From an uncultured Oscillospiraceae bacterium (GTDB taxonomy: Bacteria > Bacillota > Clostridia > Oscillospirales > Ruminococcaceae): DNA of 64,000 nt. The stretch spans positions 1 to 64,000 of the forward strand of contig CAJTVI010000003.1 of assembly GCA_910579545.1 (NCBI GenBank). The letters are read 5' to 3'. Shown here one piece after another: positions 31,746-41,030 of the stretch. The notes under the pieces were generated by a model, which was not told the DNA's origin, ran no database searches, and worked only from the letters and a program-made list of their open reading frames with translations. The stretch's first letter is position 1, and the number at the start of each line of letters is the position of its first letter. The translations under genes were made by a program, and so were the position numbers.

Positions 31746-34347
31746 GCTTTTCCACCCGCAGGATCCCGCCCTTAAAGGGCACGGTCAGGCAAAAGCCGCC
31801 CAACTCCTCCGGCAGCTGCGGGGCAAAGGCAAGGCCGCCCGGCGCGCCGGGGTCCGGGTGCAGGCCGGCCAACTCCTCCGCCAGCACCGGCAGCGCCCCG
31901 GCCGCCCAGGGGTGGCAGAGGCTGGTGTTCCACTTTTGCTCTTTGCCAAAGGCCTCAAAGCAGGCGGTGGCTCCCTGGCGCAGCATATTGCGCCAGCCGT
32001 GGGCGTCCGGCCGGGTGATGAACTGCCAGACCTCCCGGTACCGGCCCAGCCGGGCCAGCCCCCGCAGCGCAAAGTAGGCGGCCCAGGGCCCGCAGTACCG
32101 GCCCGGCGCAAACAGCAGCGCCGCGTAGGCGTCGGCGTCCTCGGGGCGGGTCAGGCCAAAGCAGGCGGCAAAGGCGTTTGCGTGGATCGAGCAGTGATCG
32201 CTCTGCTCACTGTCGGCAAACAGGCGCTGCCGCGGGCGGTAAAAGGCGGTGCAAAAGGCGTCGGCCGCCTGCCGTTCCAGCCCGGCGCGGGGGGCGTCGA
32301 GCCCCAAAATGCGGGCCATTTTGCCCTGCATGCGCAGCGCGCCCACCCACAGCGCGTTGATCACGTTGTGGCAGCCGGGGGCCACCGCCGGCCGGGTGAG
32401 GGCAAAGTCGTAGCCGTCCCGGGCGGATTCGGGCCAGTCCACCATGTTCCAGCTGCACACCACGTTTTGCAGCAGGCCGTCCGGCCGGCAGTACCGGGCG
32501 TAGTGGTCCACCACCCCGCAGACCGCCGGCCAGCAGCTTTGCAAAAAGGCCGTGTCGCCGGTAAAGGCATAGTCGGTCAGGGGCAGGGCGGCAAACAGCA
32601 GCGAGTAATCCGCTACCGCCTGCCGCAGCCCGCCGGGGGCCACCGCCAGCAGCCCGGGGGTGATGGGCGCGGTGGCCGCGAAATCCCCGATGCACTTGCG
32701 CAAAAGGGCGGTATCGCCCGAAAGCCAAAGCTGCGCCCGGGCCGTGATCACCGCGTCTCCCAGATACTGGCCCTTTTCGCGGGTGGGGCAGTCGAGATAG
32801 CCCTCCTGGCAGCCGCAGCGCACCGCGTTTTTGCAGAGGGTAAAAATATCCTCCAGCTCCCCGGCGGCGCAGCGCAGGGTGCAGGCGTTTTCGGGCAGGG
32901 GGTAGTGCCGCTCCCAAAGCCAGCACTCGGCCAGGGCGGGCAGCTGGGCGTTTGGCGGGTCTGGGGCGTCCGCGCCGGCGGGGCCTTTGGGCTGCGCGGC
33001 ATCCGGCGCGGTGTGCGGCGCAGGGGCGCTTGGGGAGTGACCGCTGCAAGGGCTTTTGCTGGCCCCGGCCGGGGGTGGGGGAGAGTCTCGAAAGGCTTTC
33101 GGGGCAGGGGTCCTGTTGCCTTGAGAGACTGCTTCCCCGCGCCCGGCCAGCGGACCTCTCTCCCCGGTTTGGACACGCCCGATGCTTAAGCCGGCAGACG
33201 CTGCGCCGGAGGGCCCGCCAGCCGCGGGGGCCTTTCCGCTGCCCGGCCCGCCGCCCGGCGCAGGGCCCAGCACCTCCAGATACCGAAAGCCCTTGTAGGC
33301 AAAGGGGTGCAAAAGGCTGCGGCCCTCGGCAAGGGTCCAGCGGTCCTCGTAATCGCAGCCGCAGCGCATGGGCGAGAGCACCCGGCCGGTTTCGTCCAGT
33401 TCCTCGCCGTAGCGCAGGACCAGCTGCTGCCCGGCCCGGCCAAGGGCGGCCAGATGGACGGCGCCGGTGCGCTCGCGGCCAAAATCGAACTGGAGGCCCC
33501 CCGGCACCGGGCGGCAGGCGCTGGGCTCCACCCGCCCGCGCCAGAGGGGCGGGGTGGGCTGGGGCAGCAGCCGCGGTTCGGTTTGCTCTGGCCAGCGGGC
33601 GGCGCAGAGGGCGGGCCAGCCCGCGTCCTCAAAGCCGGGCTGCTCCCAGCCCTCGGGCCAGAGCCGGCTGTCAAAATCCTCGGTAAACTGGGTGTCGTAG
33701 CCGGTGGGCTTGCCGGTATAGGCCCGGCAGATCTGGTACCGCCAGGGGCCAAGGCAAGGGGCGGCGGGGGCTGTGCGGCCGGCCCGGCCGGGCGTGTTTG
33801 TCGGCGCGTCCGGCGCGCCGGCCCCGGCGGGCACAAGGCTGGTCCAGACGCCGCACCGCCCATCCCCGCTGAGGGTCACCCGGTTGATGAGGCCCAGATA
33901 GTGCAGATGCACCGCCAGCAGCATCCGCCGCCCGCCGGGCAGCGGGTACTCCTGGTACCAGGCCGTGCCCTCCCGGCCCGGCGCGGGGCCCTGGCCCAGC
34001 CACATGCCGTCCAAAAAGGCCTCGTAAAAATCGTCGGCGCAAAGCCGCAGCACCCAGCCCCCGGGGCGGGGCGGCAGGGTAAGCGGGCAGCGGATGAGCA
34101 GATGCAGGTTTTGGGGCGGCTGGGGCGCGGGCCGCGCCGGCGGCTCCCCCTCCCACCGGAACACCGGCCGGGGGGCGGCATCCGCAAGACCTGGCAGGGT
34201 CATCCAGACCCCGCCGGCGGGGTCCATCCCGCCCGGCTGGGGATGGCGGTCTTCAGGCTGGGGGCAGGGGCAAAAAGGGCCGGCCTGCGGCGCGCCTGCG
34301 GGCGGCGGCTGCCGGCCCGCTGCGCCCGGCTGGGGGTCACGGTTCAA
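31684..34347 (-). CDS. GH78-like alpha-L-rhamnosidase with repeat insertion
   Basis: An 887-residue protein. The N-terminal half has beta-rich segments (FDFGRERTGAVHL, YAYKGFRYLEV-type). The C-terminal (alpha/alpha)6 part has DCPTREKGQYLGDA near residue 515, matching the GH78 catalytic D-x-P-x-R-E/D region, and SLCHPWAAG near 825. GH78 enzymes remove terminal L-rhamnose. About residues 380-470 are a Gly/Pro/Ala-rich low-complexity insert partly encoded by an interspersed repeat (33067-33176). The TTG start at 34347 overlaps the DUF2264 stop and has GAGGTG upstream; later ATGs are possible. No signal peptide. Confidence 0.65.
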   Translation of the reverse strand: MNRDPQPGAAGRQPPPAGAPQAGPFCPCPQPEDRHPQPGGMDPAGGVWMTLPGLADAAPRPVFRWEGEPPARPAPQPPQNLHLLIRCPLTLPPRPGGWVLRLCADDFYEAFLDGMWLGQGPAPGREGTAWYQEYPLPGGRRMLLAVHLHYLGLINRVTLSGDGRCGVWTSLVPAGAGAPDAPTNTPGRAGRTAPAAPCLGPWRYQICRAYTGKPTGYDTQFTEDFDSRLWPEGWEQPGFEDAGWPALCAARWPEQTEPRLLPQPTPPLWRGRVEPSACRPVPGGLQFDFGRERTGAVHLAALGRAGQQLVLRYGEELDETGRVLSPMRCGCDYEDRWTLAEGRSLLHPFAYKGFRYLEVLGPAPGGGPGSGKAPAAGGPSGAASAGLSIGRVQTGERGPLAGRGEAVSQGNRTPAPKAFRDSPPPPAGASKSPCSGHSPSAPAPHTAPDAAQPKGPAGADAPDPPNAQLPALAECWLWERHYPLPENACTLRCAAGELEDIFTLCKNAVRCGCQEGYLDCPTREKGQYLGDAVITARAQLWLSGDTALLRKCIGDFAATAPITPGLLAVAPGGLRQAVADYSLLFAALPLTDYAFTGDTAFLQSCWPAVCGVVDHYARYCRPDGLLQNVVCSWNMVDWPESARDGYDFALTRPAVAPGCHNVINALWVGALRMQGKMARILGLDAPRAGLERQAADAFCTAFYRPRQRLFADSEQSDHCSIHANAFAACFGLTRPEDADAYAALLFAPGRYCGPWAAYFALRGLARLGRYREVWQFITRPDAHGWRNMLRQGATACFEAFGKEQKWNTSLCHPWAAGALPVLAEELAGLHPDPGAPGGLAFAPQLPEELGGFCLTVPFKGGILRVEKPAPGQTARLVRGPAQPPQSL
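33067..33176 (+). repeat. Interspersed ~110-bp repeat R, copy 1 (inside GH78-like gene)
   Basis: Begins GGCCGGGGGTGGGGGAGAGT and ends TTTGGACAC. It contains inverted arms AGTCTC/GAGACT and a CGAAAGGCTTTCG hairpin. Near-identical to 60237-60532 (interrupted) and, inverted, 61341-61450. It lies in frame within the host gene and keeps the frame open. Confidence 0.85.
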
Positions 34348-36061
34348 GATAGCTCACCTCGGTGCGCAGGGCCTGGCTGCCCCTGCGGATAGGGTACACC
34401 GCCATGGGGATGACGGTTTTGGGAACGATCAGGTTGGTGTTGGGGTCGGGCAAAAGCAGCTCCCCCCGGCCGCCCCCGGCAAGGGCGGTCACGGTGCAAA
34501 AGCCGTTTTGGCAGCGGGCCGCGGCCCGCGGGCCCTGCGCGGCGCGGGCGGTATCCGGCCCGGCGGCCGGCAGGGCAAAGCCGCAGTCGTAGGCCTCGCA
34601 GTCAAACTCGCTCTCGACCTGATGCTCCCGGATATGCCCGGCCGGGGTGGGCAGGATGCGGGTGGTCACCCGGACCCCCTCGAGCGGGGACCAGCAGAGC
34701 CGCAGCCCGTCCGGCCCGATCGAATACCCCGGCGCGGTGAGGTCCTTGACATAGTAAAACCGCCCGATCTTAAAGCAGAGGGTGCTGTCCGGCGCGGCCT
34801 GGGCAAGGGTGTAGGGCGAGCGGGCCACCGAAAAGCCAAACCGGCTGGAATAGGCAAACTTGCAGTATTTTTCCACCGTGTGGCTGTGGTCGTCCAGCTC
34901 GGTGCGGCCGGGCACCAGGGCCACGGTGTGGGCGCCGTCCCGCTGCATCAGCATGTTGGCGTGGGGCAGGTGCTGCAGGCGGGGCAGGCTGGGCAGCGGG
35001 GCGCAGGGGGCCGCCCAGAAGGGGTGGCCGTCCGGCAGGGCCAAAAAGGCAAAGCAGATCAGGCCCCAATACGGCGAGCCGGGGCCGTTGTAACTCTCGG
35101 ACATCTGCAAATTGGGGTAGCCGTAGCCGATGGTGAGCAGGCCGGCATTGTCAAGGATGGGATGGTTCAGCCACCACACAAGGTGGCGCACCAGCACCCC
35201 TTTGAGCACCGGCAGCGCCAGCACCTCCTCGCCCGCCAAAAGGCAGAGGGCAAAAAACGCGGCTTGGGCAAACCGGTAGGTCATCGAGCGGCCGTAGGCG
35301 ATGGACGAGCCGTCCGGCGCAAACCAGCTTAAAAAGTCCGGCGCAAACTCCCGCGCCCGGCTGCGGAAACGGGCGCAGCGCTCCGGCTCCTCATCCTGCA
35401 TAAACATGGCGTACAACAGGCCATAGGGCACCATCACAAAGGGGTTATAGTAGTCCTTTTCGCCCCCCGCGCCGTCCCGGTACCAGCCGCCGCCCTCGTA
35501 ATACTCCTCCATCATGGCAAGGCCGGCTTCCATCCGCTCCCGGCTGTAGGGCCGCCCCACCGATTTTAAGGCAAGGTTTGTAAGGATGGCAAACCATTGC
35601 CAGTTGCAGGCGCAGCACTCGCTGCGGTTGATCTCCCAAAGCCACTCGGTCAGATTTGCCTTTTCCGGCTCCGAAAGGGGCTGCCACACGGTTTGCGGGG
35701 CCAGCAAAATGGCGTAGGAAAGGGCCGCCATCTCGCAGAACTTCTGGTCAAAGTCGTGGCATTTCCCCCAGTATTCGGGGTGGGCGGGGTCGGCGCCGTG
35801 GGCAAGGCCGGCACGGTAAAGCGCCGCAAAGCCCGGCTCGCTGCCGCCGCCCGCCCAAAAGGGCGCAAGCCCCCAAAGCGGCCGGGCAAAGGCCTCCATC
35901 CGGGCGGCCTCGTCCTCGTAATGGGCGCTGGTGGCGCCAATGGCAAGCTGCGCGCCGCCGGAGCTGTAAAAGGGCTTGAGCGGCTGCAAAAGCCGCATAA
36001 GGCTTTTTTGTGCCGCCGCCTTGGAGGCAAAATCGGCCTCGGTATAACGATAGTTTTCCAT
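34337..36061 (-). CDS. DUF2264 protein, putative glycoside hydrolase
   Basis: A 574-residue protein of the DUF2264 family, with an (alpha/alpha)-toroid-like N-terminal part (GPLWGLAPFWAGG-type, HDFDQKFCEMAALSYAILL, NRSECCACNWQWF) and a beta-rich C-terminal part (HSHTVEKYCKFAYSSRFGFSV). Some DUF2264 members have, to my memory, been placed in GH154 as beta-glucuronidases; I could not check this. The position between GH88 and GH78-like genes supports a hydrolase acting on uronic-acid-bearing side chains. ATG at 36061 follows GAGGTG; a TTG two codons earlier is possible. No signal peptide. Confidence 0.72.
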   Translation of the reverse strand: MENYRYTEADFASKAAAQKSLMRLLQPLKPFYSSGGAQLAIGATSAHYEDEAARMEAFARPLWGLAPFWAGGGSEPGFAALYRAGLAHGADPAHPEYWGKCHDFDQKFCEMAALSYAILLAPQTVWQPLSEPEKANLTEWLWEINRSECCACNWQWFAILTNLALKSVGRPYSRERMEAGLAMMEEYYEGGGWYRDGAGGEKDYYNPFVMVPYGLLYAMFMQDEEPERCARFRSRAREFAPDFLSWFAPDGSSIAYGRSMTYRFAQAAFFALCLLAGEEVLALPVLKGVLVRHLVWWLNHPILDNAGLLTIGYGYPNLQMSESYNGPGSPYWGLICFAFLALPDGHPFWAAPCAPLPSLPRLQHLPHANMLMQRDGAHTVALVPGRTELDDHSHTVEKYCKFAYSSRFGFSVARSPYTLAQAAPDSTLCFKIGRFYYVKDLTAPGYSIGPDGLRLCWSPLEGVRVTTRILPTPAGHIREHQVESEFDCEAYDCGFALPAAGPDTARAAQGPRAAARCQNGFCTVTALAGGGRGELLLPDPNTNLIVPKTVIPMAVYPIRRGSQALRTEVSYLEP

Positions 36062-36154
36062 CCTCAAAACACCTCGCTGTGTGCGGACGAGCCGCCCACA
36101 ATTTCGCCCGCCGCTGGTTTGACCCGCGGGTACGCGGGCCCCTGAGCGGGCGGC

Positions 36155-37309
36155 CTACCACCAGGGTTCCCAGTCGGTCAAAAAGCGGGTCAGCGCCTCT
36201 AAGTAATAGTAATCGCCAAAGCTGGTAAACTCGTCCACCCCTTCGGGGGTGCAGGTGTTGTAGGGGCTTTTTTTGCTGTAGGTGCCGTGCAGCAAAAGCC
36301 CAGCGCCGGGCGCGGGTTCGGCGGGCTGGAAGCTGCGGGCAAGGCTGCCCAGAATGCGGGCGGCCAGCTCCCGGCAGGGGGCGGCCTCTTCGGCTTTCAG
36401 CAGCCGGGCGGCCTCCAACAGCCCGCAGGCCAGCACCGCCGCGGCCGAGGAATCCCGCTCCTCGCCGGAATCCGGCTGGAAGATAAGGTCCCAGCAGGGC
36501 ACTAAGTCCTCCGGCAGGCGGGATACAAAAAAGTCCCGCGCGCGCCAAAAGGCGGCCAGAGCCTCGGCATTGCCGGTCTCCCGCCAGCTCAAAATGGCGC
36601 CGTACACCGCCCAGGCCTGGCCGCGGGCCCAGAAGCTGTCGTCCCGGTAGCCCTGGCAGGTCTCGCCCCGCAGGGGCTGGCCGCTTGGCGACATAAAAAA
36701 GGTGTGCCAGGTCGAGCCGTCCGGCCGGTAGGAGTGGGCAAGGCAGGTGGCGGTGTGCTTTTGGGCCAGCTCGGCAAAAAGGGGCTCGCCGGTCTCGCGG
36801 CTGGCCCAGTAGAGCAGCGGCAGGTTCATCAAACAGTCGATGATAAAGCGCCGGTTGGCCCGCACCCCCATCCGGCCCCAGGCCTGAAAATATTCCCCCT
36901 CGGGCACAAACCGGGTCAGCAGCTGCCGGGCCGCCAGGATCGCGGCCTGCCGCGCGTCCTCGCTGCCGGTGAGCCGGAAGGCCGAGACGCAGGCCGGGGT
37001 GTACAAAAAGCCCATGTCGTGGTGGGCGACCTTGCGCTTTGCGCGGATGCGCGCGGCAAAGCTGCCGGCAAGGGCAAGCCCGGCCTGCCGGAAGGCCTCC
37101 TCGCCGGTGTGCTCATAGCACAGCCAGACCTCGCCCGGCCAGAAGCCGCAGGTCCACTGGTCGTTGGGGCAGGCGGGATACACCCCGTTGACGCTGGAAT
37201 GGTTCTGGCAGCGGCGGGTGTAAAGGGGCAGGTTGAGCCGCACCTGCCGGATGCAGCGCTCGAGCGCGGCGGCGGCCTCGGCCCGGGTGATGGGCTGGAC
37301 AGCGGGCAT
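36155..37309 (-). CDS. GH88 unsaturated glucuronyl hydrolase
   Basis: A 384-residue (alpha/alpha)6 hydrolase that removes 4,5-unsaturated uronate from the non-reducing end of oligosaccharides left by polysaccharide lyases. WTCGFWPGEVWL near residue 53, HHDMGF near 97, IIDCLMNLPLL near 152, GYRDDSFWARGQAW near 220 and CTPEGVDEFTSFGDYYYLEAL near 355 carry the family signature, including the catalytic Asp residues. GGAAGGGA precedes the ATG. Its product is the substrate of the KdgF/KduI/KduD-type pathway at 3.6-9.9 kb. Confidence 0.9.
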   Translation of the reverse strand: MPAVQPITRAEAAAALERCIRQVRLNLPLYTRRCQNHSSVNGVYPACPNDQWTCGFWPGEVWLCYEHTGEEAFRQAGLALAGSFAARIRAKRKVAHHDMGFLYTPACVSAFRLTGSEDARQAAILAARQLLTRFVPEGEYFQAWGRMGVRANRRFIIDCLMNLPLLYWASRETGEPLFAELAQKHTATCLAHSYRPDGSTWHTFFMSPSGQPLRGETCQGYRDDSFWARGQAWAVYGAILSWRETGNAEALAAFWRARDFFVSRLPEDLVPCWDLIFQPDSGEERDSSAAAVLACGLLEAARLLKAEEAAPCRELAARILGSLARSFQPAEPAPGAGLLLHGTYSKKSPYNTCTPEGVDEFTSFGDYYYLEALTRFLTDWEPWW

Positions 37310-37335
37310 ACGCGATCCCTTCCTTCCTGTGATGT

Positions 37336-37376
37336 AAAAGGGTCAGGGGGCGGGGACAGCGTCCCCTCCCCCTGAC
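37336..37376 (-). terminator. Partial terminator between ABC permease and GH88 genes
   Basis: Inverted repeat GTCAGGGGG...CCCCCTGAC extended by GGGGAC/GTCCCC, followed on the minus strand by CCTTTT. Confidence 0.6.
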
Positions 37377-37463
37377 AGTATAGAGAACAGAAATCGAAAA
37401 AGCAATAGAGCGGGCTGCCAGGCAGAAAAATACGCGGCAGCTTTTGGAAGGCAGCGGCCTTTC

Positions 37464-38306
37464 TTAACCCTTGATGCCGGTGGCCGCAACGCCCTGCACA
37501 AAGTATTTTTGCAGCGACAGGAAGATGATGAGCACCGGGATCAGCGCAACCACCGAGGCCGCCATGATCAGGCCGTACTCGGCCGAATACTGGCTGATGA
37601 ACATGCGCAGGCCGATCTGGATGGTCTTGACCTCGTTTTTGGTGAGGTAGATCAGGGGGCCAAGGAAGTCGTTCCAGGTGGAAACAAAGGTAAAGATGGT
37701 CAGGGTGGAGAGGGCCGGCTTTGAGAGCGGCAGCATCACCTTGAACCAGATGCCGTACTCGGACAGGCCGTCGATCCGGGCCGCCTCGCACAGCTCGCTG
37801 GGCACCCCCTCGTAGAACTGCTTCATCAAAAAGACGCCAAAGGCGCTGAACGCCTGCAAACAGATGATGGCCAGATGGGTGTTGTTGAGGTTCCAGGCCC
37901 GCATCATCATAAACTGCGGCACCATGTAGGCCTGCCAGGGCACCGCGATGGTGGCGATGTAGCCCAAAAACAAAAGGTTTTTGCCCTTAAAGTTCATCTT
38001 GGCAAAGGCGTAGGCCGCAAAGCTGGAGGAGAACAGCTGCAGAAGGGTCACGATGATCGTGAGCTTGGCGCTGTTTTTAACGAAGGTCAAGAGGGGGATC
38101 TTGGTCCAGATATCCACATAGTTGCGCCAGCGCGGGCTCTCGGGGATCCACTGGATGGGGAAGGAGAAGACGTCCTTGTTCATCTTGAGGGAGGCCGAGA
38201 GCATCCAGATAAAGGGGATGAGCATCAGCGCGGTGATGAGGATCAGGATCGCGTAGATCAGCGTTTTGGAGATGGCGCTGTTGCGCTTTTGGGAGCTTTG
38301 TTTCAT
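37464..38306 (-). CDS. ABC sugar transporter permease (MalG/YesQ-like)
   Basis: A 280-residue inner-membrane permease with six predicted membrane helices. The cytoplasmic EAA loop EAARIDGLSEYGIWFKVMLP near residue 190 couples to the ATPase subunit, which is not encoded here. This is usual for CUT1 systems that share an MsmX-type ATPase. AAGGGGGGAT precedes the ATG. It follows the partner permease gene by 13 bp. Confidence 0.92.
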   Translation of the reverse strand: MKQSSQKRNSAISKTLIYAILILITALMLIPFIWMLSASLKMNKDVFSFPIQWIPESPRWRNYVDIWTKIPLLTFVKNSAKLTIIVTLLQLFSSSFAAYAFAKMNFKGKNLLFLGYIATIAVPWQAYMVPQFMMMRAWNLNNTHLAIICLQAFSAFGVFLMKQFYEGVPSELCEAARIDGLSEYGIWFKVMLPLSKPALSTLTIFTFVSTWNDFLGPLIYLTKNEVKTIQIGLRMFISQYSAEYGLIMAASVVALIPVLIIFLSLQKYFVQGVAATGIKG

Positions 38307-38319
38307 CTGTGATCCCCCC

Positions 38320-39246
38320 TTAATCGTTGTTGGACGAGCCGCGGAACTGCACCAGCGTGATGATGAGCACCATCGCAAACAGGACCATGGCCACCGCGCT
38401 GGCATACCCGTACTTGGGCGTGTTGACAAACGCAATGTTGTAGATGTCGTACACAAGGGTGATGGTGGCGTCGCCCGGGCCGCCCTGGGTGATCATGTAC
38501 ATCTGGTCATACACCTTGAAGGAGGCGATGGTCAGGGTGATGGTCACAAAGAAGGTGGTGGGCCGCAGCTGGGGCAGGGTCACGTGCCAGAAGATATGCC
38601 ACTTGTTGGCCCCGTCCAGCCGGGCTGCCTCCTCCAGCGAGGGGTTGGTGCCCTGCAGGCCGGCCAGGTAGATCACCATGTAGTAGCCCATGTTTTTCCA
38701 TACGCTGAACAGGATGACCGTGATCATCGCGGTCTCCTTGCCGGCGGCCCAGCGGGGCAGGCTTTCCTCGGCCACGCCCAGCGCCGACAGCAGCATGTTC
38801 ACCGGGCCCATGCTGGGGCTGAAGATCATGTTCCACACCGCGGCCACCGCCACCAGCGAGGCCACATACGGGAAGAAGGAGACGGTGCGGAAAAAGTTGC
38901 GCAGCCGCACGTCCTGGTTGAGCAGCATGGCAAGGCCGAGGCTGCACACCAGGGTGAGCGGAACGGTGCCCACGCAGTAGATCAGGGTGTTCCAGAAGGC
39001 GGTTTTAAAGGTGCGGTCGCTGAAGAGATCGATAAAGTTTTGCAGGCCGATAAACTCCACCGCGTGCACCCCGTCCCAGCTGCAGAGGGAGAGCCCCACG
39101 GCAAACACCATGGGCACTAAGGTAAACACGCAAAAGCCGATAAAGTTGGGCGCGATAAAGGAGTAGGCGGTCAGGTCATTGCGCACCGACCGGCCCAGCC
39201 CGCCCTTTTTGGGCTTGGCAGAGCTTGTTGCAGACGCAGCAGGCAT
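38320..39246 (-). CDS. ABC sugar transporter permease (MalF/YesP/LplB-like)
   Basis: A 308-residue membrane protein with six helices and the EAA loop EEAARLDGANKWHIFWHVTLP near residue 205. It pairs with the 37464-38306 permease as the CUT1 channel. A basic N-terminal stretch (KPKKGG) precedes the first helix. GGAAAGGAG precedes the ATG at 39246. Confidence 0.92.
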   Translation of the reverse strand: MPAASATSSAKPKKGGLGRSVRNDLTAYSFIAPNFIGFCVFTLVPMVFAVGLSLCSWDGVHAVEFIGLQNFIDLFSDRTFKTAFWNTLIYCVGTVPLTLVCSLGLAMLLNQDVRLRNFFRTVSFFPYVASLVAVAAVWNMIFSPSMGPVNMLLSALGVAEESLPRWAAGKETAMITVILFSVWKNMGYYMVIYLAGLQGTNPSLEEAARLDGANKWHIFWHVTLPQLRPTTFFVTITLTIASFKVYDQMYMITQGGPGDATITLVYDIYNIAFVNTPKYGYASAVAMVLFAMVLIITLVQFRGSSNND

Positions 39247-39373
39247 ACGATTTCTCCTTTCCGTAAAAAGGCTGCCGGCCAAAAGGCCCCAAATGCCGCA
39301 GGGGGTTGGCGGCGGGCCAAAAAACAAGGGCCCGAGCCGCCGCAAAAAGGCCGGCGCTTTTGCCAAAAGCCGG

Positions 39374-39407
39374 AAAAAACGGGGGCGGGCAGGCAGCCCG
39401 CCCCCGT
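39374..39407 (-). terminator. Terminator/attenuator after the ABC binding-protein gene
   Basis: 12-bp stem ACGGGGGCGGGC / GCCCGCCCCCGT followed on the minus strand by TTTTTT. Partial read-through would keep binding protein in excess over permeases. Confidence 0.85.
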
Positions 39408-39430
39408 GTGGGTACGGTTTGGCTGGGGGA

Positions 39431-40768
39431 TTATTTGCCCAGGATGGCTCCAACCTGTTCGTTCATGTTGGCAATGCCCTCGTCGATGCTCTCGGCGCCG
39501 GTCATGATGGCGTCATGCTCGGTGTTCAGCACCGTCTCGATCTCGCTGGCCTTGTCGGTCAGGGGCATCTCCAGGTAGATGGCGGCGGTGGTCAGCGCCT
39601 CCTTGGAGGCCTCGTCGGTCGGGAAGCCCTCGGTGGCGGCGATGGTGGCGATGGTCTCGGCAGTGCTCACGGCGGGGAAGCTGCCGGTGGAGGCCATGAT
39701 GGCGGCGCCCTCAGGGCCGGCGCACCAGTTGCAGAAGTCGATGGCGGCTTCCTTGTTGGCGGAGTTCACGTTCACGCCCAGGCTGGTCACGGTGCCCAGG
39801 GTGGAACCGGCGGGCGCGCCGGCCGGGTGCGGGTACTTGACCATGCCAAAGTCTACCGGCTCATAGCCGTCCTTGGCGGCGTTGGCGTTGTACTGCTGCA
39901 TGGTAGCCAAAAACCAGCTGCCCATGTTGACCATGGCGGCGCTGCCGTTCTGGAAGGCGGCCGAGTAGTGCAGGTTGGCGGTTTTCAGTTCGCCGTAGTC
40001 CGGCACGATGCCGTCCTCCTGCTGTTTGAGCACCATCTCATAGATGGGCTTGAGGAAATCGTAGGTGCCGTCGATGATGGTGTTCTTGCCGTCCAGGATG
40101 CCGAACAGCGAAACGGCCGAACGCCAGGTGTGGTAGTGGTTGCCGTAGACCTTCTCGGCGCCCGAGCCGCTGGTCATCTGGCGGGCCAGGGCGTCAAACT
40201 GCTCCAGGGTCATGTCGTTGGTGGGGTAGTCCACCTTGGCGGCGTCAAACAGGGCCTTGTTGTAGAAGACGACCCAGAAGTCCGCCCGGAAGGGGATGGC
40301 ATAGAAGTTGCCGTTGGCGTCGGTCAGCTGCTCCAGCACGCCGCCAAAATCGGCCGCCGGGGTGGTGAGCACGCTGTTCATCGGCTCCAGCATCTCAAGG
40401 TTGATCAGGTTGGCGTAGCCCGGGATGTCCTTGATGGACAGCACGTCCAGCTCGCCGTTGCCGCCGGACAGCTGGGTGGCCAGCTGGGTCATGTAGTCGT
40501 TGGAGCCCAGGTCCACCATCTCGATGGTCACGTTGTCGTGGGTGGCCATGTAGCCCTCGGCCAGCGCGTTCCAGTAGGCGGTGGAGTCCTTATCCCACAG
40601 CGCCCAGGTCAGGGTCACGGCGCCGTCGCCGCCCTCGGCAGGGGCGCTGCCGCCGTCGGCCGGGGTGCTGGCAGCCGGAGCGCTCGAAGCGCCGCCGCCG
40701 CAGCCCGCAAGGCTCAGCGCCATTGCCAGCGCCAGGGCCAGTGCAAGGATCTTGCAAAGCTTTTTCAT
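39431..40768 (-). CDS. ABC sugar-binding lipoprotein (SBP_bac family, YesO-like)
   Basis: A 445-residue extracellular receptor. A lipoprotein signal with lipobox LSLAGC (Cys near residue 23) and an Ala/Ser/Pro linker precede a family-1 sugar-binding fold (TWALWDKDSTAYWNALAEGY near 58, VNMGSWFL near 275, and EAAIDFCNWCAGPEGAAI). It delivers oligosaccharides to the two permeases. AAGGAGG precedes the ATG at 40768; the longer open frame upstream is non-coding. Divergent from the YesM/YesN-type genes. Confidence 0.92.
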   Translation of the reverse strand: MKKLCKILALALALAMALSLAGCGGGASSAPAASTPADGGSAPAEGGDGAVTLTWALWDKDSTAYWNALAEGYMATHDNVTIEMVDLGSNDYMTQLATQLSGGNGELDVLSIKDIPGYANLINLEMLEPMNSVLTTPAADFGGVLEQLTDANGNFYAIPFRADFWVVFYNKALFDAAKVDYPTNDMTLEQFDALARQMTSGSGAEKVYGNHYHTWRSAVSLFGILDGKNTIIDGTYDFLKPIYEMVLKQQEDGIVPDYGELKTANLHYSAAFQNGSAAMVNMGSWFLATMQQYNANAAKDGYEPVDFGMVKYPHPAGAPAGSTLGTVTSLGVNVNSANKEAAIDFCNWCAGPEGAAIMASTGSFPAVSTAETIATIAATEGFPTDEASKEALTTAAIYLEMPLTDKASEIETVLNTEHDAIMTGAESIDEGIANMNEQVGAILGK

Positions 40769-40921
40769 GGTGTGCATCCTCCTTAAAATGTTCGGCGCGC
40801 CCGCCTTTATAAAAAAGTGGGGCAGCGCCCGGGCCGGCCTGCCGGCAGGCCGGCCCGGGGCCGGGAGCGCAAATTTGTGCATGGAACGCAAGATTTTGCA
40901 TCCCGGGGCCAAGGGCGGCGA

Positions 40922-40951
40922 TTGACACCGCTTTTGCGCCGGTGTTATCAT
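40922..40951 (+). promoter_or_regulatory. Promoter of the two-component operon
   Basis: TTGACA (40922-40927), 18 bp, TATCAT (40946-40951) in the divergent region. A weak catabolite-response-like match (TGACACCGCTTTT) overlaps the -35. Confidence 0.7.
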
Positions 40952-41030
40952 TAAAACAGCAAAAGGCGCCGCCGGGCAAAAAAGGGGGCAGCCCGCCCCC
41001 GCCGGCGCCGCAAAAAAGGAGGGCCCGCCA

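Noticed and set aside
33067..33176. Small protein encoded by repeat R (ESLERLSGQGSCCLERL frame)
   Set aside because: The frame recurs only because the DNA is repeated; it has no ribosome site, and other frames are equally open.
40918..40935. Catabolite-response (cre) site at the yesM promoter
   Set aside because: At least three mismatches to the cre consensus; kept only as a remark with the promoter.
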